Shown: piece by piece, positions 1-7,141 of the stretch | Layout of the letters: each line of letters begins with the position of its first letter | Numbering within the stretch: the stretch's first letter is position 1 | Source of the DNA: Oxalobacteraceae bacterium UBA6018 | GTDB taxonomy: Bacteria; Pseudomonadota; Gammaproteobacteria; Burkholderiales; Burkholderiaceae_D | Length of the DNA: 44,839 nt | Assembly: GCA_002428015.1 (NCBI GenBank) | Contig: DIZW01000023.1 | Coordinates: 1 to 44,839 of the forward strand | Direction of reading: 5' to 3' | The notes under the pieces: model-generated | What the model saw: the letters and a program-made list of their open reading frames with translations, nothing else | Told to the model about the DNA's origin: nothing | The model's database searches: none | Position numbers and translations under genes: made by a program

Positions 1-11
1 CGCCCCGCTTC

Positions 12-86
12 GGGAGGTTAGCTCAGGGGTAGAGCACTGCATTCACACTGCAGGGGTCGCAAGTTCGAAACTTGCACTTCCCACCA
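12..86 (+). tRNA. tRNA-Val (anticodon CAC)
   Basis: The cloverleaf folds by eye. The 7-bp acceptor stem pairs 12-18 with 76-82 (one G-U). A D-arm begins GCTC. The anticodon stem CTGCA/TGCAG encloses the loop TTCACAC, so the anticodon is CAC and reads the Val codon GUG. The T-arm contains the GTTCGAA core. Discriminator A is at 83 and CCA is encoded at 84-86. A terminator follows immediately, so this is the last or only gene of its transcript. Confidence 0.95.
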
Positions 87-103
87 AGATTCGTTCGACA
101 TTT

Positions 104-136
104 AAAGGCTTGCAACTTTCGGTTGCAGGCCTTTTT
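104..136 (+). terminator. Rho-independent terminator after tRNA-Val
   Basis: An arm at 104-116 pairs with 122-134 around a TTTCG loop, and a run of six T follows within 131-136. The position 18 bases after the encoded CCA fits termination of the tRNA transcript. It also shields the convergent nrsF gene, which ends at 201. Confidence 0.85.
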
Positions 137-200
137 TGCGTTTTACCGGAAAAGTCAGCAATGACCATTCCATCGTTGTGATTTCAGCGCGTCGAATCAA

Positions 201-842
201 CTACCAGGCCAGCACGCGCGGACCGATCAAGGCGCCCAGCGTTGTCGGAATCAACATTCCCAATAAATACCAGAAGCCGACAAATACCGGGCTCATTTCC
301 GGGCAGTGCAGGCAATACACGGCCGCCGCCGCCGCGCCGGAAGCCAGCCCTGAAGCGGCGCCCGCCAGGCGTAGCCGTGTCGGCGCCAGGCCACGCATGA
401 CGTGAAGCGCGGCGGCGAACACGGGCAGGGACATCAGCGTGATGAGCAGTGGGCAATAACGCCAGGTGCTGCCCCAGAACAGTGCTGCGCGCACTTCTGG
501 CGCCGCTTGCAGCAGCGTCGCGGCCGCGACGCACCAGATCAGTAGCACCGGCGCGCCGACCCACAACGGAAGCCAGGCGGTGCGCGCACCCGGCGCGGAC
601 AAACGCCTGGCCGCCAGCCAGCCAGCCCAGGCCAGCGCGGCCGAAAACACCAGTTTGATCCAGAAAGCCGGCAGCATCACTGCGTCTCTCAAGTCCGGGC
701 GCAGGCCCAGGAAGACCAGCATGATGATCGTGCTGGCAAGCAAACCACCCAGCAGTGGCAACATGGCGCTGCGCGCCGGTCGCGGCGCGACGCCGACATC
801 CGGGCCGCTGGCCAGCATGTTGATCAAGTCATCTGTTTTCAT
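201..842 (-). CDS. nrsF: DUF1109 / NrsF-family anti-sigma factor
   Basis: A 213-residue inner-membrane protein with about six hydrophobic segments after a short cytoplasmic N-terminus (MKTDDLINML). This is the DUF1109 architecture. DUF1109 proteins such as Caulobacter NrsF bind and inhibit the partner ECF sigma factor, and conserved cysteines there are needed for the response to metal or oxidant stress. Here Cys130, Cys177 and Cys180 (the last pair in a CxxC) lie in the second half of the protein, where such cysteines are expected. The start codon overlaps the sigma-factor stop by 4 bases (ATGA), which is typical of a co-translated sigma/anti-sigma pair. The function is inferred from family and context. 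The exact redox role of the cysteines is not shown by sequence alone. Confidence 0.88.
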   Translation of the reverse strand: MKTDDLINMLASGPDVGVAPRPARSAMLPLLGGLLASTIIMLVFLGLRPDLRDAVMLPAFWIKLVFSAALAWAGWLAARRLSAPGARTAWLPLWVGAPVLLIWCVAAATLLQAAPEVRAALFWGSTWRYCPLLITLMSLPVFAAALHVMRGLAPTRLRLAGAASGLASGAAAAAVYCLHCPEMSPVFVGFWYLLGMLIPTTLGALIGPRVLAW

Positions 843-1411
843 GTGATACCTCGTAATGTAGTGGCCAGTGTTTTCAAGCCGCGGTGCACTGACACCTTGA
901 CAGCCGCCTCCGACATCTGGAGTGCGCTGGCCGCTTCGCGGACGGATAAGCCGTCCAGCTTGGTATAGACGATTGCGTCGCGCTGCTTGTCCGGCAGTGC
1001 GGCCAGCAACCTGGCCAAGTCGCGGCGCGCCTCGCCGGCGTCCTGGTCGGCACTGGAAAACAGCGCGTTCTCATCGCACAGCGGTTCGTGCAGGCTGTCG
1101 CGCCGCGCATGCCGACGCAGCCAGTCAATCAGCTTGTACTTGGCGATGGCATAGATCCACGCCGTGAGCGGCACGCCAGTGTCGTAACTGAGGCGCTGAT
1201 TGTGTATCGCCAATAGCGACTCCTGTACCAGATCCTCGACTTCGTCCGGCCAACTACGCAGTCGCCCTCGCAGAAAAGCGCGCAAATGCGTCGCAGTCGT
1301 TTGCAGGAAGAGCCGATACGCCTGCGCGTCGCCATCGAGCCCTTGCAAGAACAGCGCGTGCAGGCGCAATTCGGTAGGGCGCAGAACGTTTACCTCGGTT
1401 ATTCGTTGCAT
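839..1411 (-). CDS. sigF: ECF RNA polymerase sigma factor, SigF type
   Basis: An ECF-type sigma factor. Region 2 is seen in DEVEDLVQESLLAIH and the following WIYAIAKYKLIDWLRR. Region 4 is seen in the helix-turn-helix stretch LSVREAASALQMSEAAVKVSVHRG. It is 190 residues from the ATG at 1411. A GTG at 1471 would add a hydrophobic, poorly conserved-looking 20 residues and is less likely. The 4-base overlap with the DUF1109 gene identifies the partner anti-sigma. Caulobacter and Azospira SigF are also paired with DUF1109 proteins. The target promoter is probably the motif at 1474-1500. That motif faces the reductase operon only, so no autoregulatory copy facing sigF was found. Confidence 0.9.
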   Translation of the reverse strand: MQRITEVNVLRPTELRLHALFLQGLDGDAQAYRLFLQTTATHLRAFLRGRLRSWPDEVEDLVQESLLAIHNQRLSYDTGVPLTAWIYAIAKYKLIDWLRRHARRDSLHEPLCDENALFSSADQDAGEARRDLARLLAALPDKQRDAIVYTKLDGLSVREAASALQMSEAAVKVSVHRGLKTLATTLRGIT

Positions 1412-1473
1412 CGGCACGTTAAGTAACAGTTTTTGAAAAACACAAAAATAATTAAGAAATTTTCGTCTCACCC

Positions 1474-1500
1474 TGTAACCAATTTATTGATCGCAGCGAA
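1474..1500 (+). promoter_or_regulatory. Predicted SigF-type ECF promoter
   Basis: TGTAACC at 1474-1480 is followed after exactly 16 bases by CGAA at 1497-1500. This matches the -35/-10 consensus known for Caulobacter SigF (GTAACC-N16-CGAA). A start site near 1507 would give a leader of about 30 bases before the ATG at 1538. It lies in the divergent region next to sigF, so the sequence itself links the sigma factor to the downstream operon. Confidence 0.8.
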
Positions 1501-1537
1501 CTATCCATCACTGTCACCCATAAAGAGGTAATGCATC

Positions 1538-2353
1538 ATGAAACCCTCCCTTATCTTCACTCTCGGCGCCTCGCTCTGCGCCGCGTCGGCATCATATGCC
1601 GGCGGCGCTTGTGAAGTCAAAAGCGGCCCGGCCACTGCCGCGTTGGTTGAACTGTACACCAGCGAAGGCTGCTCCAGCTGCCCGCCGGCCGACTCGCAAC
1701 TGAGCAATCTGCGCCGCCAGCTCGATCCCAATGCGGTGATGGTGCCGCTCGCCCTGCACGTCAGTTATTGGGACCGGATCGGCTGGAAGGACGTGTTCGC
1801 GCAAAAAATATTCGACGCACGGCAAAGCGCGCTGCTGGCCAAACGCCGCAACAAGGTCGCCTACACGCCGCAGTTCTTCGTCAATGGCGACGAGTTGCGC
1901 GACTGGAGCGCTGTGCTGCCGGCCGAGATCCGCCGCATCAACGCCCAACCGGCGCCCTTGACGATCAGCCTGAAAAGCACGCCCGCCCGGCGGGCACCCA
2001 TAGCGGCGGCGGGCGCCACGCTGCTGCTGGAGGCCGAGGTCACCGCAGCCGATCCGCGCACCGCCGGCGCGCTGTATCTGGCACTCAGCGAAAGCGGCCT
2101 GGTGTCGCATGTGCTGCGCGGGGAAAACGGCGGTGCCACTTTGAGGCATGACGATACCGTGCGCCTATGGCTGGGACCGTTCCCGCTGGCGCAAGGCAAA
2201 GTCCGCGTGCGCCAGGACGTCAGCTTGCCGGCGGCATGGCGCAGTGAACATGTGCAGGCGGTGGCGCTGGTCCAGAGCGCCGACGATGCGCGCATCCTGC
2301 AAGCAGTCAGTACGGCGCAATGCCAGGCCGCGACGTCGGCACGGAGCTTGTGA
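1538..2353 (+). CDS. DUF1223 thioredoxin-like secreted protein
   Basis: 271 residues with a clear Sec signal peptide ending near ASYA-GG (residues 1-21 or so). The mature protein opens with the DUF1223 hallmark ELYTSEGCSSCPPAD, a CxxC in a thioredoxin-like fold. It later has the conserved HVSYWDRIGWKDVF and YTPQFFVNG stretches. The biochemical role of DUF1223 is not established. A periplasmic thiol or redox function is likely, and members often sit beside SigF-type sigma factors. It is the first gene after the SigF-type promoter. The ATG has a GAGGTAATGC region upstream. Its stop overlaps the next gene's ATG by one base (TGATG), so the two are translationally coupled. Confidence 0.9.
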   Translation: MKPSLIFTLGASLCAASASYAGGACEVKSGPATAALVELYTSEGCSSCPPADSQLSNLRRQLDPNAVMVPLALHVSYWDRIGWKDVFAQKIFDARQSALLAKRRNKVAYTPQFFVNGDELRDWSAVLPAEIRRINAQPAPLTISLKSTPARRAPIAAAGATLLLEAEVTAADPRTAGALYLALSESGLVSHVLRGENGGATLRHDDTVRLWLGPFPLAQGKVRVRQDVSLPAAWRSEHVQAVALVQSADDARILQAVSTAQCQAATSARSL

Positions 2354-2949
2354 TGGGCCGCGATCCGCGCATCATTCATCCAGCTTGGCTGCGTGTCACG
2401 CACTGGCTCAACGCCGTCGCAGTCGTGCTGCTGGTCACCAGCGGCTGGCGTATCTACAACGCCACCAGCTTTCTCGATTTCGATATCCCGAGCGCCATGA
2501 CGCTGGGCGGCTGGCTGGGCGGCGCCTTGCAGTGGCACTTCGCGGCGATGTGGCTGTTGGTTGCCAACGGCATGCTGTATTTGTCGATCAACCTATTCTC
2601 CGGCCGCCTGCGGCGGCAGTTTTTCCCGCTCTCGCCGCGCCAGTTGCTGCGCGACTTGGGCGCTGCGCTGAGAGGCAAACTGGCCCACGCCGACCCGCGC
2701 CACTACAACAGCGTGCAGCGGCTGGCCTACCTGTTCGTCATGCTCGATAGCGTGATCTTGGTGCTGTCCGGGCTGGTGCTCTGGAAATCCGTGCAATTTC
2801 CGCTGTTGCGCGAGCTAATGGGCGGTTATGAGGCGGCGCGCCGCATCCATTTTTTTGCGATGAGCGGACTGTGCGCCTTCATTGTCGTGCATGTCGCGAT
2901 GGTGGCACTGGTGCCGCGCACACTCCTGGCCATGCTGCGCGGCCGCTAG
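2353..2949 (+). CDS. Cytochrome b561-type membrane subunit (YedZ1-like)
   Basis: A 198-residue integral membrane protein with four hydrophobic helices. Heme-ligand-type histidines lie in helix 1 (HPAWLRVTHWLN), helix 2 (HFAAMWLL) and the last helices (RRIHFFAMSG, FIVVHVAMV). It belongs to the di-heme cytochrome b561 / thiosulfate-reductase b-subunit group rather than the MsrQ family proper. The start is taken at the ATG that overlaps the preceding stop. A longer reading from 2320 would lie wholly within the DUF1223 gene. Together with the next gene it would pass quinol electrons to the periplasmic molybdopterin reductase, as the Azospira YedY1/YedZ1 pair is thought to do. Confidence 0.87.
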   Translation: MGRDPRIIHPAWLRVTHWLNAVAVVLLVTSGWRIYNATSFLDFDIPSAMTLGGWLGGALQWHFAAMWLLVANGMLYLSINLFSGRLRRQFFPLSPRQLLRDLGAALRGKLAHADPRHYNSVQRLAYLFVMLDSVILVLSGLVLWKSVQFPLLRELMGGYEAARRIHFFAMSGLCAFIVVHVAMVALVPRTLLAMLRGR

Positions 2950-2974
2950 GCGCTTGAATTAAGGAGAACATATT

Positions 2975-3757
2975 ATGAAACTCTTCAAAAAACGCGACAT
3001 TGTCATCCCAGGCGACGGCGCGGCGATGCTGGCAGACAGCATCGCCAGGATTGCCCAGCCGTCGCGCCGCGCCTTCCTGCAGCGCAGCCTGACCCTCGGC
3101 GGCCTTTCGTTGCTCACTGGCTGCTCGATCGGCGACCAGGGCAGCATCGACCAGGCGCTGACCGGCATCTCGCGTTTCAACGACCGCATGCAGGGGCTGC
3201 TGTTCGATCCCACCCGCCTGGCGCCGACTTATCCGGACAGCATGATCACCCGGCCGTTCCCCTTCAACGCCTACTACGATGAAGACGAGATCCGCGAGAT
3301 CGACGGCGGCGACTGGCGCCTGGAACTGAGCGGCCTGGTGGCCCAGCGCAAGCCATGGACGCTGGCGCAGTTGCGCGCCATGCCTCAGCAATCGCAGATC
3401 ACGCGGCATATCTGCGTCGAAGGCTGGAGCGCGATAGGCAAATGGGGCGGGGTGCCGTTCGCGCATTTCCTGCGCCAGGTCGGCGCAGATCTGAGCGCGA
3501 AATATGTGGGTTTCAAATGCGCCGACGACTATTTCACCAGCATTGACATGGCCACCGCCCTGCATCCGCAAACGCTGATGGCGCTCACCTACGACGGCCA
3601 GCCCTTACCGCCGCGCTACGGCTTTCCGATGAAGCTGCGCATCCCGACCAAGCTCGGCTATAAAAATCCGAAGCACATACAGGCCATTTTTGTCACCAAT
3701 ACCTACCCTGGCGGCTACTGGGAAGACCAGGGGTATAACTGGTTCGGCGGCAGTTGA
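2975..3757 (+). CDS. yedY1: Molybdopterin-dependent periplasmic reductase (YedY1-like)
   Basis: 260 residues of the sulfite oxidase / MsrP superfamily. A twin-arginine signal (SRRAFLQRSL, Arg31-Arg32) leads into LLTGC, so Cys50 may also be lipidated, making this a possible Tat lipoprotein. The molybdenum-binding Cys is probably Cys147 in RHICVEGWSAIGKWGGVPF. The family motifs YFTSIDMATAL, YGFPMKLRIP and GYKNPKHI follow. A good ribosome site (AAGGAG) precedes the ATG. In Azospira, YedY1 reduces methionine sulfoxide in the Met-rich peptide MrpX. A candidate MrpX is the very next gene, so the same job is inferred here. Confidence 0.88.
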   Translation: MKLFKKRDIVIPGDGAAMLADSIARIAQPSRRAFLQRSLTLGGLSLLTGCSIGDQGSIDQALTGISRFNDRMQGLLFDPTRLAPTYPDSMITRPFPFNAYYDEDEIREIDGGDWRLELSGLVAQRKPWTLAQLRAMPQQSQITRHICVEGWSAIGKWGGVPFAHFLRQVGADLSAKYVGFKCADDYFTSIDMATALHPQTLMALTYDGQPLPPRYGFPMKLRIPTKLGYKNPKHIQAIFVTNTYPGGYWEDQGYNWFGGS

Positions 3758-3831
3758 TCGGGCATCGATCGCTGTCCCGGACCGCCTATAACGCAGTAAC
3801 CACGTTGTTTAACTTCACCTATAGAGGAACC

Positions 3832-4113
3832 ATGATGAAAAAAATCACCATCGCACTGATCGCCGCTTGCCTGACGATGTCCGGGTCCGTGTACGCGCAA
3901 GATGCCATGAAAAAGGACGACATGAGCAAAGGCGCCATGGAGAAAGACGGCATGGCGAAGGATGGCATGAAAAAGGACGCCATGAAAAAAGCCCCCATGC
4001 ACAAGGACAAGATGGCCAAGGACGGCATGAAGAAGGATGCCATGGCCAAGGACGAGATGAGAAAGGACGAGATGAAAAAGGACGAGATGAAGAAAGATGA
4101 AATGAAAAAATAG
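3832..4113 (+). CDS. mrpX: Met-rich pentapeptide MXKDX repeat protein (MrpX-like)
   Basis: 93 residues. A Sec signal peptide (about 22 residues, ending VYA) is followed by a 71-residue mature chain built almost entirely of five-residue M-x-K-D-x repeats with 14 methionines. This is the pentapeptide MXKDX family. The Azospira homologue MrpX is a periplasmic sacrificial scavenger whose methionines react with hypochlorite and are re-reduced by YedY1. Its position directly after the reductase supports that role. The start is placed at ATGATG after GAGGAACC. The second ATG at 3835 is equally possible. A terminator follows 7 bases after the stop. The low-complexity chain should be disordered. Confidence 0.88.
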   Translation: MMKKITIALIAACLTMSGSVYAQDAMKKDDMSKGAMEKDGMAKDGMKKDAMKKAPMHKDKMAKDGMKKDAMAKDEMRKDEMKKDEMKKDEMKK

Positions 4114-4120
4114 TCGTGAT

Positions 4121-4144
4121 GCCCGGCTTTCGGGCCGGGCTTTC
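4121..4144 (+). terminator. Rho-independent terminator of the reductase operon
   Basis: GCCCGGC at 4121-4127 pairs with GCCGGGC at 4134-4140 and is followed by TTTC. It sits directly after the mrpX stop codon. The T-tract is short but the stem is all G-C. Confidence 0.7.
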
Positions 4145-4160
4145 TCCGGGAGTAACACCC

Positions 4161-4481
4161 ATGCCGCGCGCCATCGCACCAAGCACGAGCCCTGCAGCCG
4201 CGCCCGCCTTTAGGGCCGGCAAGCCTTCGCCCGCCAGCCTGCAGGCGCAATTACAGCGTTATCAGCAAAAGTTGTCCGACTGCGTCAACTGCCCGTCCGC
4301 CAACACGCGCCAAGGAAAAGCCGACATCCTGTCCATCGCCGCGCACATCAGCCAAGTTCGGCAGAGCATTGCCGAGATTGACAGCAGCCAGTCGGCACGC
4401 TCCGGCAGCACCACGCAGCCAGTAGGTTCCGCCGCATCCGCAAGCGCGCACCTAGGCAGCGTGATCGATGTGTTCGCCTGA
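4161..4481 (+). CDS. Small hypothetical protein with a Cys-x-x-Cys helix pair
   Basis: 106 residues from the ATG at 4161. The longer reading from 4116 starts inside the terminator hairpin and is unlikely. The N- and C-terminal parts are low in complexity (Ser, Ala, Pro). The central part (LQAQLQRYQQKLSDCVNC, then DILSIAAHISQVRQSIAEID) looks like two amphipathic helices flanking a CxxC. I do not recognise a characterised family, and no signal peptide or membrane segment is seen. The preceding terminator separates it from the mrpX operon, so it would need its own promoter. Confidence 0.6.
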   Translation: MPRAIAPSTSPAAAPAFRAGKPSPASLQAQLQRYQQKLSDCVNCPSANTRQGKADILSIAAHISQVRQSIAEIDSSQSARSGSTTQPVGSAASASAHLGSVIDVFA

Positions 4482-4561
4482 AGCCAAGCCAGGTATCGCG
4501 TAGAACGCGATCGTCCTGCCTTTCGCAGGTAGAATGCAGTTTTAATATTACAAGGCGAACC

Positions 4562-4828
4562 ATGAAAAAGACCGGCCTGGCAAAGAGCGATGCCAAGAAA
4601 CTGATAAGTCAGATGGGCGCGAAAAGCAGTGCCATCGGTGCAGCGACGAGCGCCCCCGCACCGGACCGCCGCGAACAGCGTGAGCGTGACCGCGCGCTGG
4701 GACTGGTGCCATTCGCGGTGAAGCTGAACGGCGACCTGGTGCAGCAGTTGCACGCGCTGAGCAAGGAGCGCGGCGTTGAGTTGAGCGAGCTGGTGGCGGA
4801 ACTGCTGCAAAAAGGATTGTCCGTCTGA
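4562..4828 (+). CDS. Small hypothetical protein, possible ribbon-helix-helix C-terminus
   Basis: 88 residues and strongly charged. A basic N-terminus (MKKTGLAKSDAKKLISQMG) is joined by an Ala/Pro linker to a C-terminal part reading VPFAVKLNGDLVQQLHALSKERGVELSELVAELLQKGL. The pattern of one strand, two helices and a turn suggests a ribbon-helix-helix or CopG-like DNA-binding fold. This is inference from pattern only. The ATG follows the weak ribosome site AAGGCGAACC. No partner toxin gene is adjacent. Confidence 0.62.
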   Translation: MKKTGLAKSDAKKLISQMGAKSSAIGAATSAPAPDRREQRERDRALGLVPFAVKLNGDLVQQLHALSKERGVELSELVAELLQKGLSV

Positions 4829-4933
4829 AAACATAAGAAGGAATAAATTTCTTCACCACCAAAACATGTGATTCCTTCGTATCCAAGACCAGCGCGTTGG
4901 ACTCATCCAGCGGACGTGCTGTACGGGGGCGCC

Positions 4934-5176
4934 TCAGCCGGTTCCAGACGAGCTCATGCCGTCAACGTCGTCCACTAGCTCGACGCATTGGCCGGGACCG
5001 GCGTACTCATGAAATATGTCATCCAGATAGATCGCGATCTCATCTGCCTCGATGTCGGAAGGGATCACCACGTCGTTCAACATGATGCGCTTGCCCAATT
5101 CTGATCGATAGACGGCCCATGCGTCATTTTCACGACGGACCTCGATCCTGAATCGTCCGTAAATGTTGAATTTCAT
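4934..5176 (-). CDS. DUF7661-like small protein
   Basis: 80 residues from the ATG at 5176. The longer reading from 5215 adds a non-conserved N-terminus. It begins MKFNIYGRFRIEVRRENDAW and contains VIPSDIEADEIAIYLDDIFHEYAGPG, which resembles the DUF7661 group of small cytoplasmic proteins of unknown function. It lies about 190 bases downstream of the exporter gene on the same strand. That gap (5177-5365) is AT-richer than its surroundings and shows no convincing terminator, so read-through from the large operon cannot be excluded. No functional claim is made. Confidence 0.65.
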   Translation of the reverse strand: MKFNIYGRFRIEVRRENDAWAVYRSELGKRIMLNDVVIPSDIEADEIAIYLDDIFHEYAGPGQCVELVDDVDGMSSSGTG

Positions 5177-5365
5177 ATCGGCCCTTATCGGGTTGCGGAG
5201 GCATTGTCGCAGCAAAGATGCACCGTGCTAGCTGCACCCCGGCTCATCCGAGCGCTTCTAAACCATGAGAAGCGGAAGCGTACAAGCCCTCCTTGAGCGA
5301 AAAATATTATCATAAAATAAAATCGCACTTGTCTGACCCGCCCTTCATTCCCACTAAAGCCTCAC

Positions 5366-7141
5366 TCACGCGCAGCGCGGCATACGCTCCCTTGCCGTGC
5401 CTGTGAGCTCGGCGCCAACCGGGCCTTGTGCACGTACCTCGGTAATGGCGCCGCTATCCATGAAGATCAGCCGGTCGGCGCAATCGAAGTAGCGGTCGTC
5501 GTGGGTGATGACGATCACGAGCTTGTTGTCGCGCTTCATGGACTGGAGGATATCGCGGTAGAAAATACGCTTGAAGCCCGGGTCCTGATCGGCTGCCCAT
5601 TCGTCGAACACATAAATGTCCTTGTCCTCGAGCAGGGCCACCAGTAAGGCCAGCCGGCGCCGCTGCCCGTCGGACAGCTTGGTCGTCGTGAACGCGTCAT
5701 CGACCAGTTCGGTCTTGCCCCGCAAACCGAGCAGGTCGATCCAGCCGTCGATACGGGCACGGTCGGCATCGGTAAGCGGCCGGTACAGCTTGCGGAACAG
5801 GTAGTAGTTGGAAAAGATAACCCCGATGCGCGTGCGCGCCGCCGTCAGGTTGCCGGCATTGACCGCCGTATCGTCGAAGTACACCTCGCCAGCGCGCGCC
5901 TGGTAGTGCAGCGAAAGCAGCTTGCTGAGCGTGGACTTGCCCGACCCATTGCCGCCGACGATAAAGTTGATCTGCCCGCGCGCGAACTCGACGCTGGTCG
6001 GCGCCAGCGCAAAGCCCGGCTCGCTGGCGCCGTCCGGCTGCGGGTAGCGGTAGCTCACGCCACGTACGCCGAAGCGGGTCCAGCCGGCCAGCGCCGGCGC
6101 CGCGTCCACCGGCCCGGCTGGCTCGGCGTGCCCACCGAGGTCGGTGATGCGACCGATCGCCACGCGCCCCATCTGCAGTTGCCGCGCCATGCTCATGATG
6201 GCGGCGATTGGGCCGGCCGCGTACAGCAGCGCCATGACCACGCCGTAGGTGTGGGCGGGCGGCATTGACATGTAGCGTGGCAGCACGTACACCATCAGCC
6301 CGATGATGAACAGCGACAGCAGGTCGCTGGCATTGCCGGCCAGATGGATGATGGCATCGGCCAGCTTTTCCAGCCGCACCGATTCGCGCTGCGGCAGGGC
6401 CAGATCGTCATGTAGGTGGCGCGCGGCCTTGGCGCGGTCGAGCTTGAGCTCATAGACCCCGCTGATCAGGCCGCGCATGCCTTCCTGCAGCACGTCGCGC
6501 AGGGCCCGCGCCTTCACGTAGAGCAGGCTTGCGCGCGCGAGCGGCAACTGGAACAGCGCCACGCCTACGGCAACCGCGGCCACCGCCACGCCGAATACGC
6601 GCAGGTCGAGCGTGGCCAGATACACCAGCATGCCGGCCACTGTCACCACGGAGACGATCAGCATCGGAATGGCCGTCGCCGCGCCGGCCACCACGTTCAC
6701 GTCGTCCACCAGCACGTTGAGCAGGCGCGCGAAGCCGACCGCTTCCACGCCGTCGGTCGTCATGGCGCCGATGCGCGTAGCGATCGTCAGGCGCAGCTCG
6801 CCGGTGGCGGACTTGGCGATGTTGTTAACCAGGATGATGGAACTGGCCTTGGCCGACAGGATCAGCAGGCACATCACGAAAAATACCGTGGCGCCGTGGC
6901 CGCCGGCCAGGGTCGCGAGCAGGCCTGTGGGCGCGGCCTGGCCCGACTGGCGGTTCAATTCGCCCAGCACAAATGGAATGATCAGGCTATAGAGCACGCC
7001 AGCCAGGGCGCCCAGCAGCGCCGCGAACACCAGCAGCCGGGGCGACTGGCGCAGCAGCAGCGTGAAGATCGATACCGGCGTATCCGGCGCGCCGGCGCTA
7101 GCGGCGGCGCCGGACAATGGGGCAGGGAAGCGGCGCGTCAC
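5366..7141 (-). CDS. Cyclic-peptide-type ABC exporter (SyrD/PvdE family)
   Basis: 591 residues, an ABC half-transporter fusing an N-terminal six-helix membrane domain (about 30-330) to an ATPase domain. Walker A is GGNGSGKST (396-404), the signature is LSDGQ (489-493), Walker B is IYVFDEW (509-515) and the switch His is in ITHDD. The family-typical VIFSNYYLFRKLY and DEWAADQDPGFKRIFYRDIL stretches mark the cyclic peptide export group (SyrD, PvdE). Members carry NRPS peptides or their precursors across the inner membrane. The GTG start overlaps the NRPS3 stop (GTGA), so it is the last gene of the biosynthetic operon and almost surely exports the product or an intermediate. Confidence 0.93.
   Translation of the reverse strand: MTRRFPAPLSGAAASAGAPDTPVSIFTLLLRQSPRLLVFAALLGALAGVLYSLIIPFVLGELNRQSGQAAPTGLLATLAGGHGATVFFVMCLLILSAKASSIILVNNIAKSATGELRLTIATRIGAMTTDGVEAVGFARLLNVLVDDVNVVAGAATAIPMLIVSVVTVAGMLVYLATLDLRVFGVAVAAVAVGVALFQLPLARASLLYVKARALRDVLQEGMRGLISGVYELKLDRAKAARHLHDDLALPQRESVRLEKLADAIIHLAGNASDLLSLFIIGLMVYVLPRYMSMPPAHTYGVVMALLYAAGPIAAIMSMARQLQMGRVAIGRITDLGGHAEPAGPVDAAPALAGWTRFGVRGVSYRYPQPDGASEPGFALAPTSVEFARGQINFIVGGNGSGKSTLSKLLSLHYQARAGEVYFDDTAVNAGNLTAARTRIGVIFSNYYLFRKLYRPLTDADRARIDGWIDLLGLRGKTELVDDAFTTTKLSDGQRRRLALLVALLEDKDIYVFDEWAADQDPGFKRIFYRDILQSMKRDNKLVIVITHDDRYFDCADRLIFMDSGAITEVRAQGPVGAELTGTARERMPRCA

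Noticed and set aside
3796..3821. A possible second SigF promoter (GTAACC) before mrpX
   Set aside because: The base run 16 bases downstream is CCTA rather than CGAA, and a start there would fall on the ribosome site; mrpX is more likely read from the upstream operon promoter.
4837..4878. Inverted repeat GAAGGAAT/ATTCCTTC after the gene ending at 4828
   Set aside because: The arms are 25 bases apart and no T-run follows, so it is not a convincing terminator.
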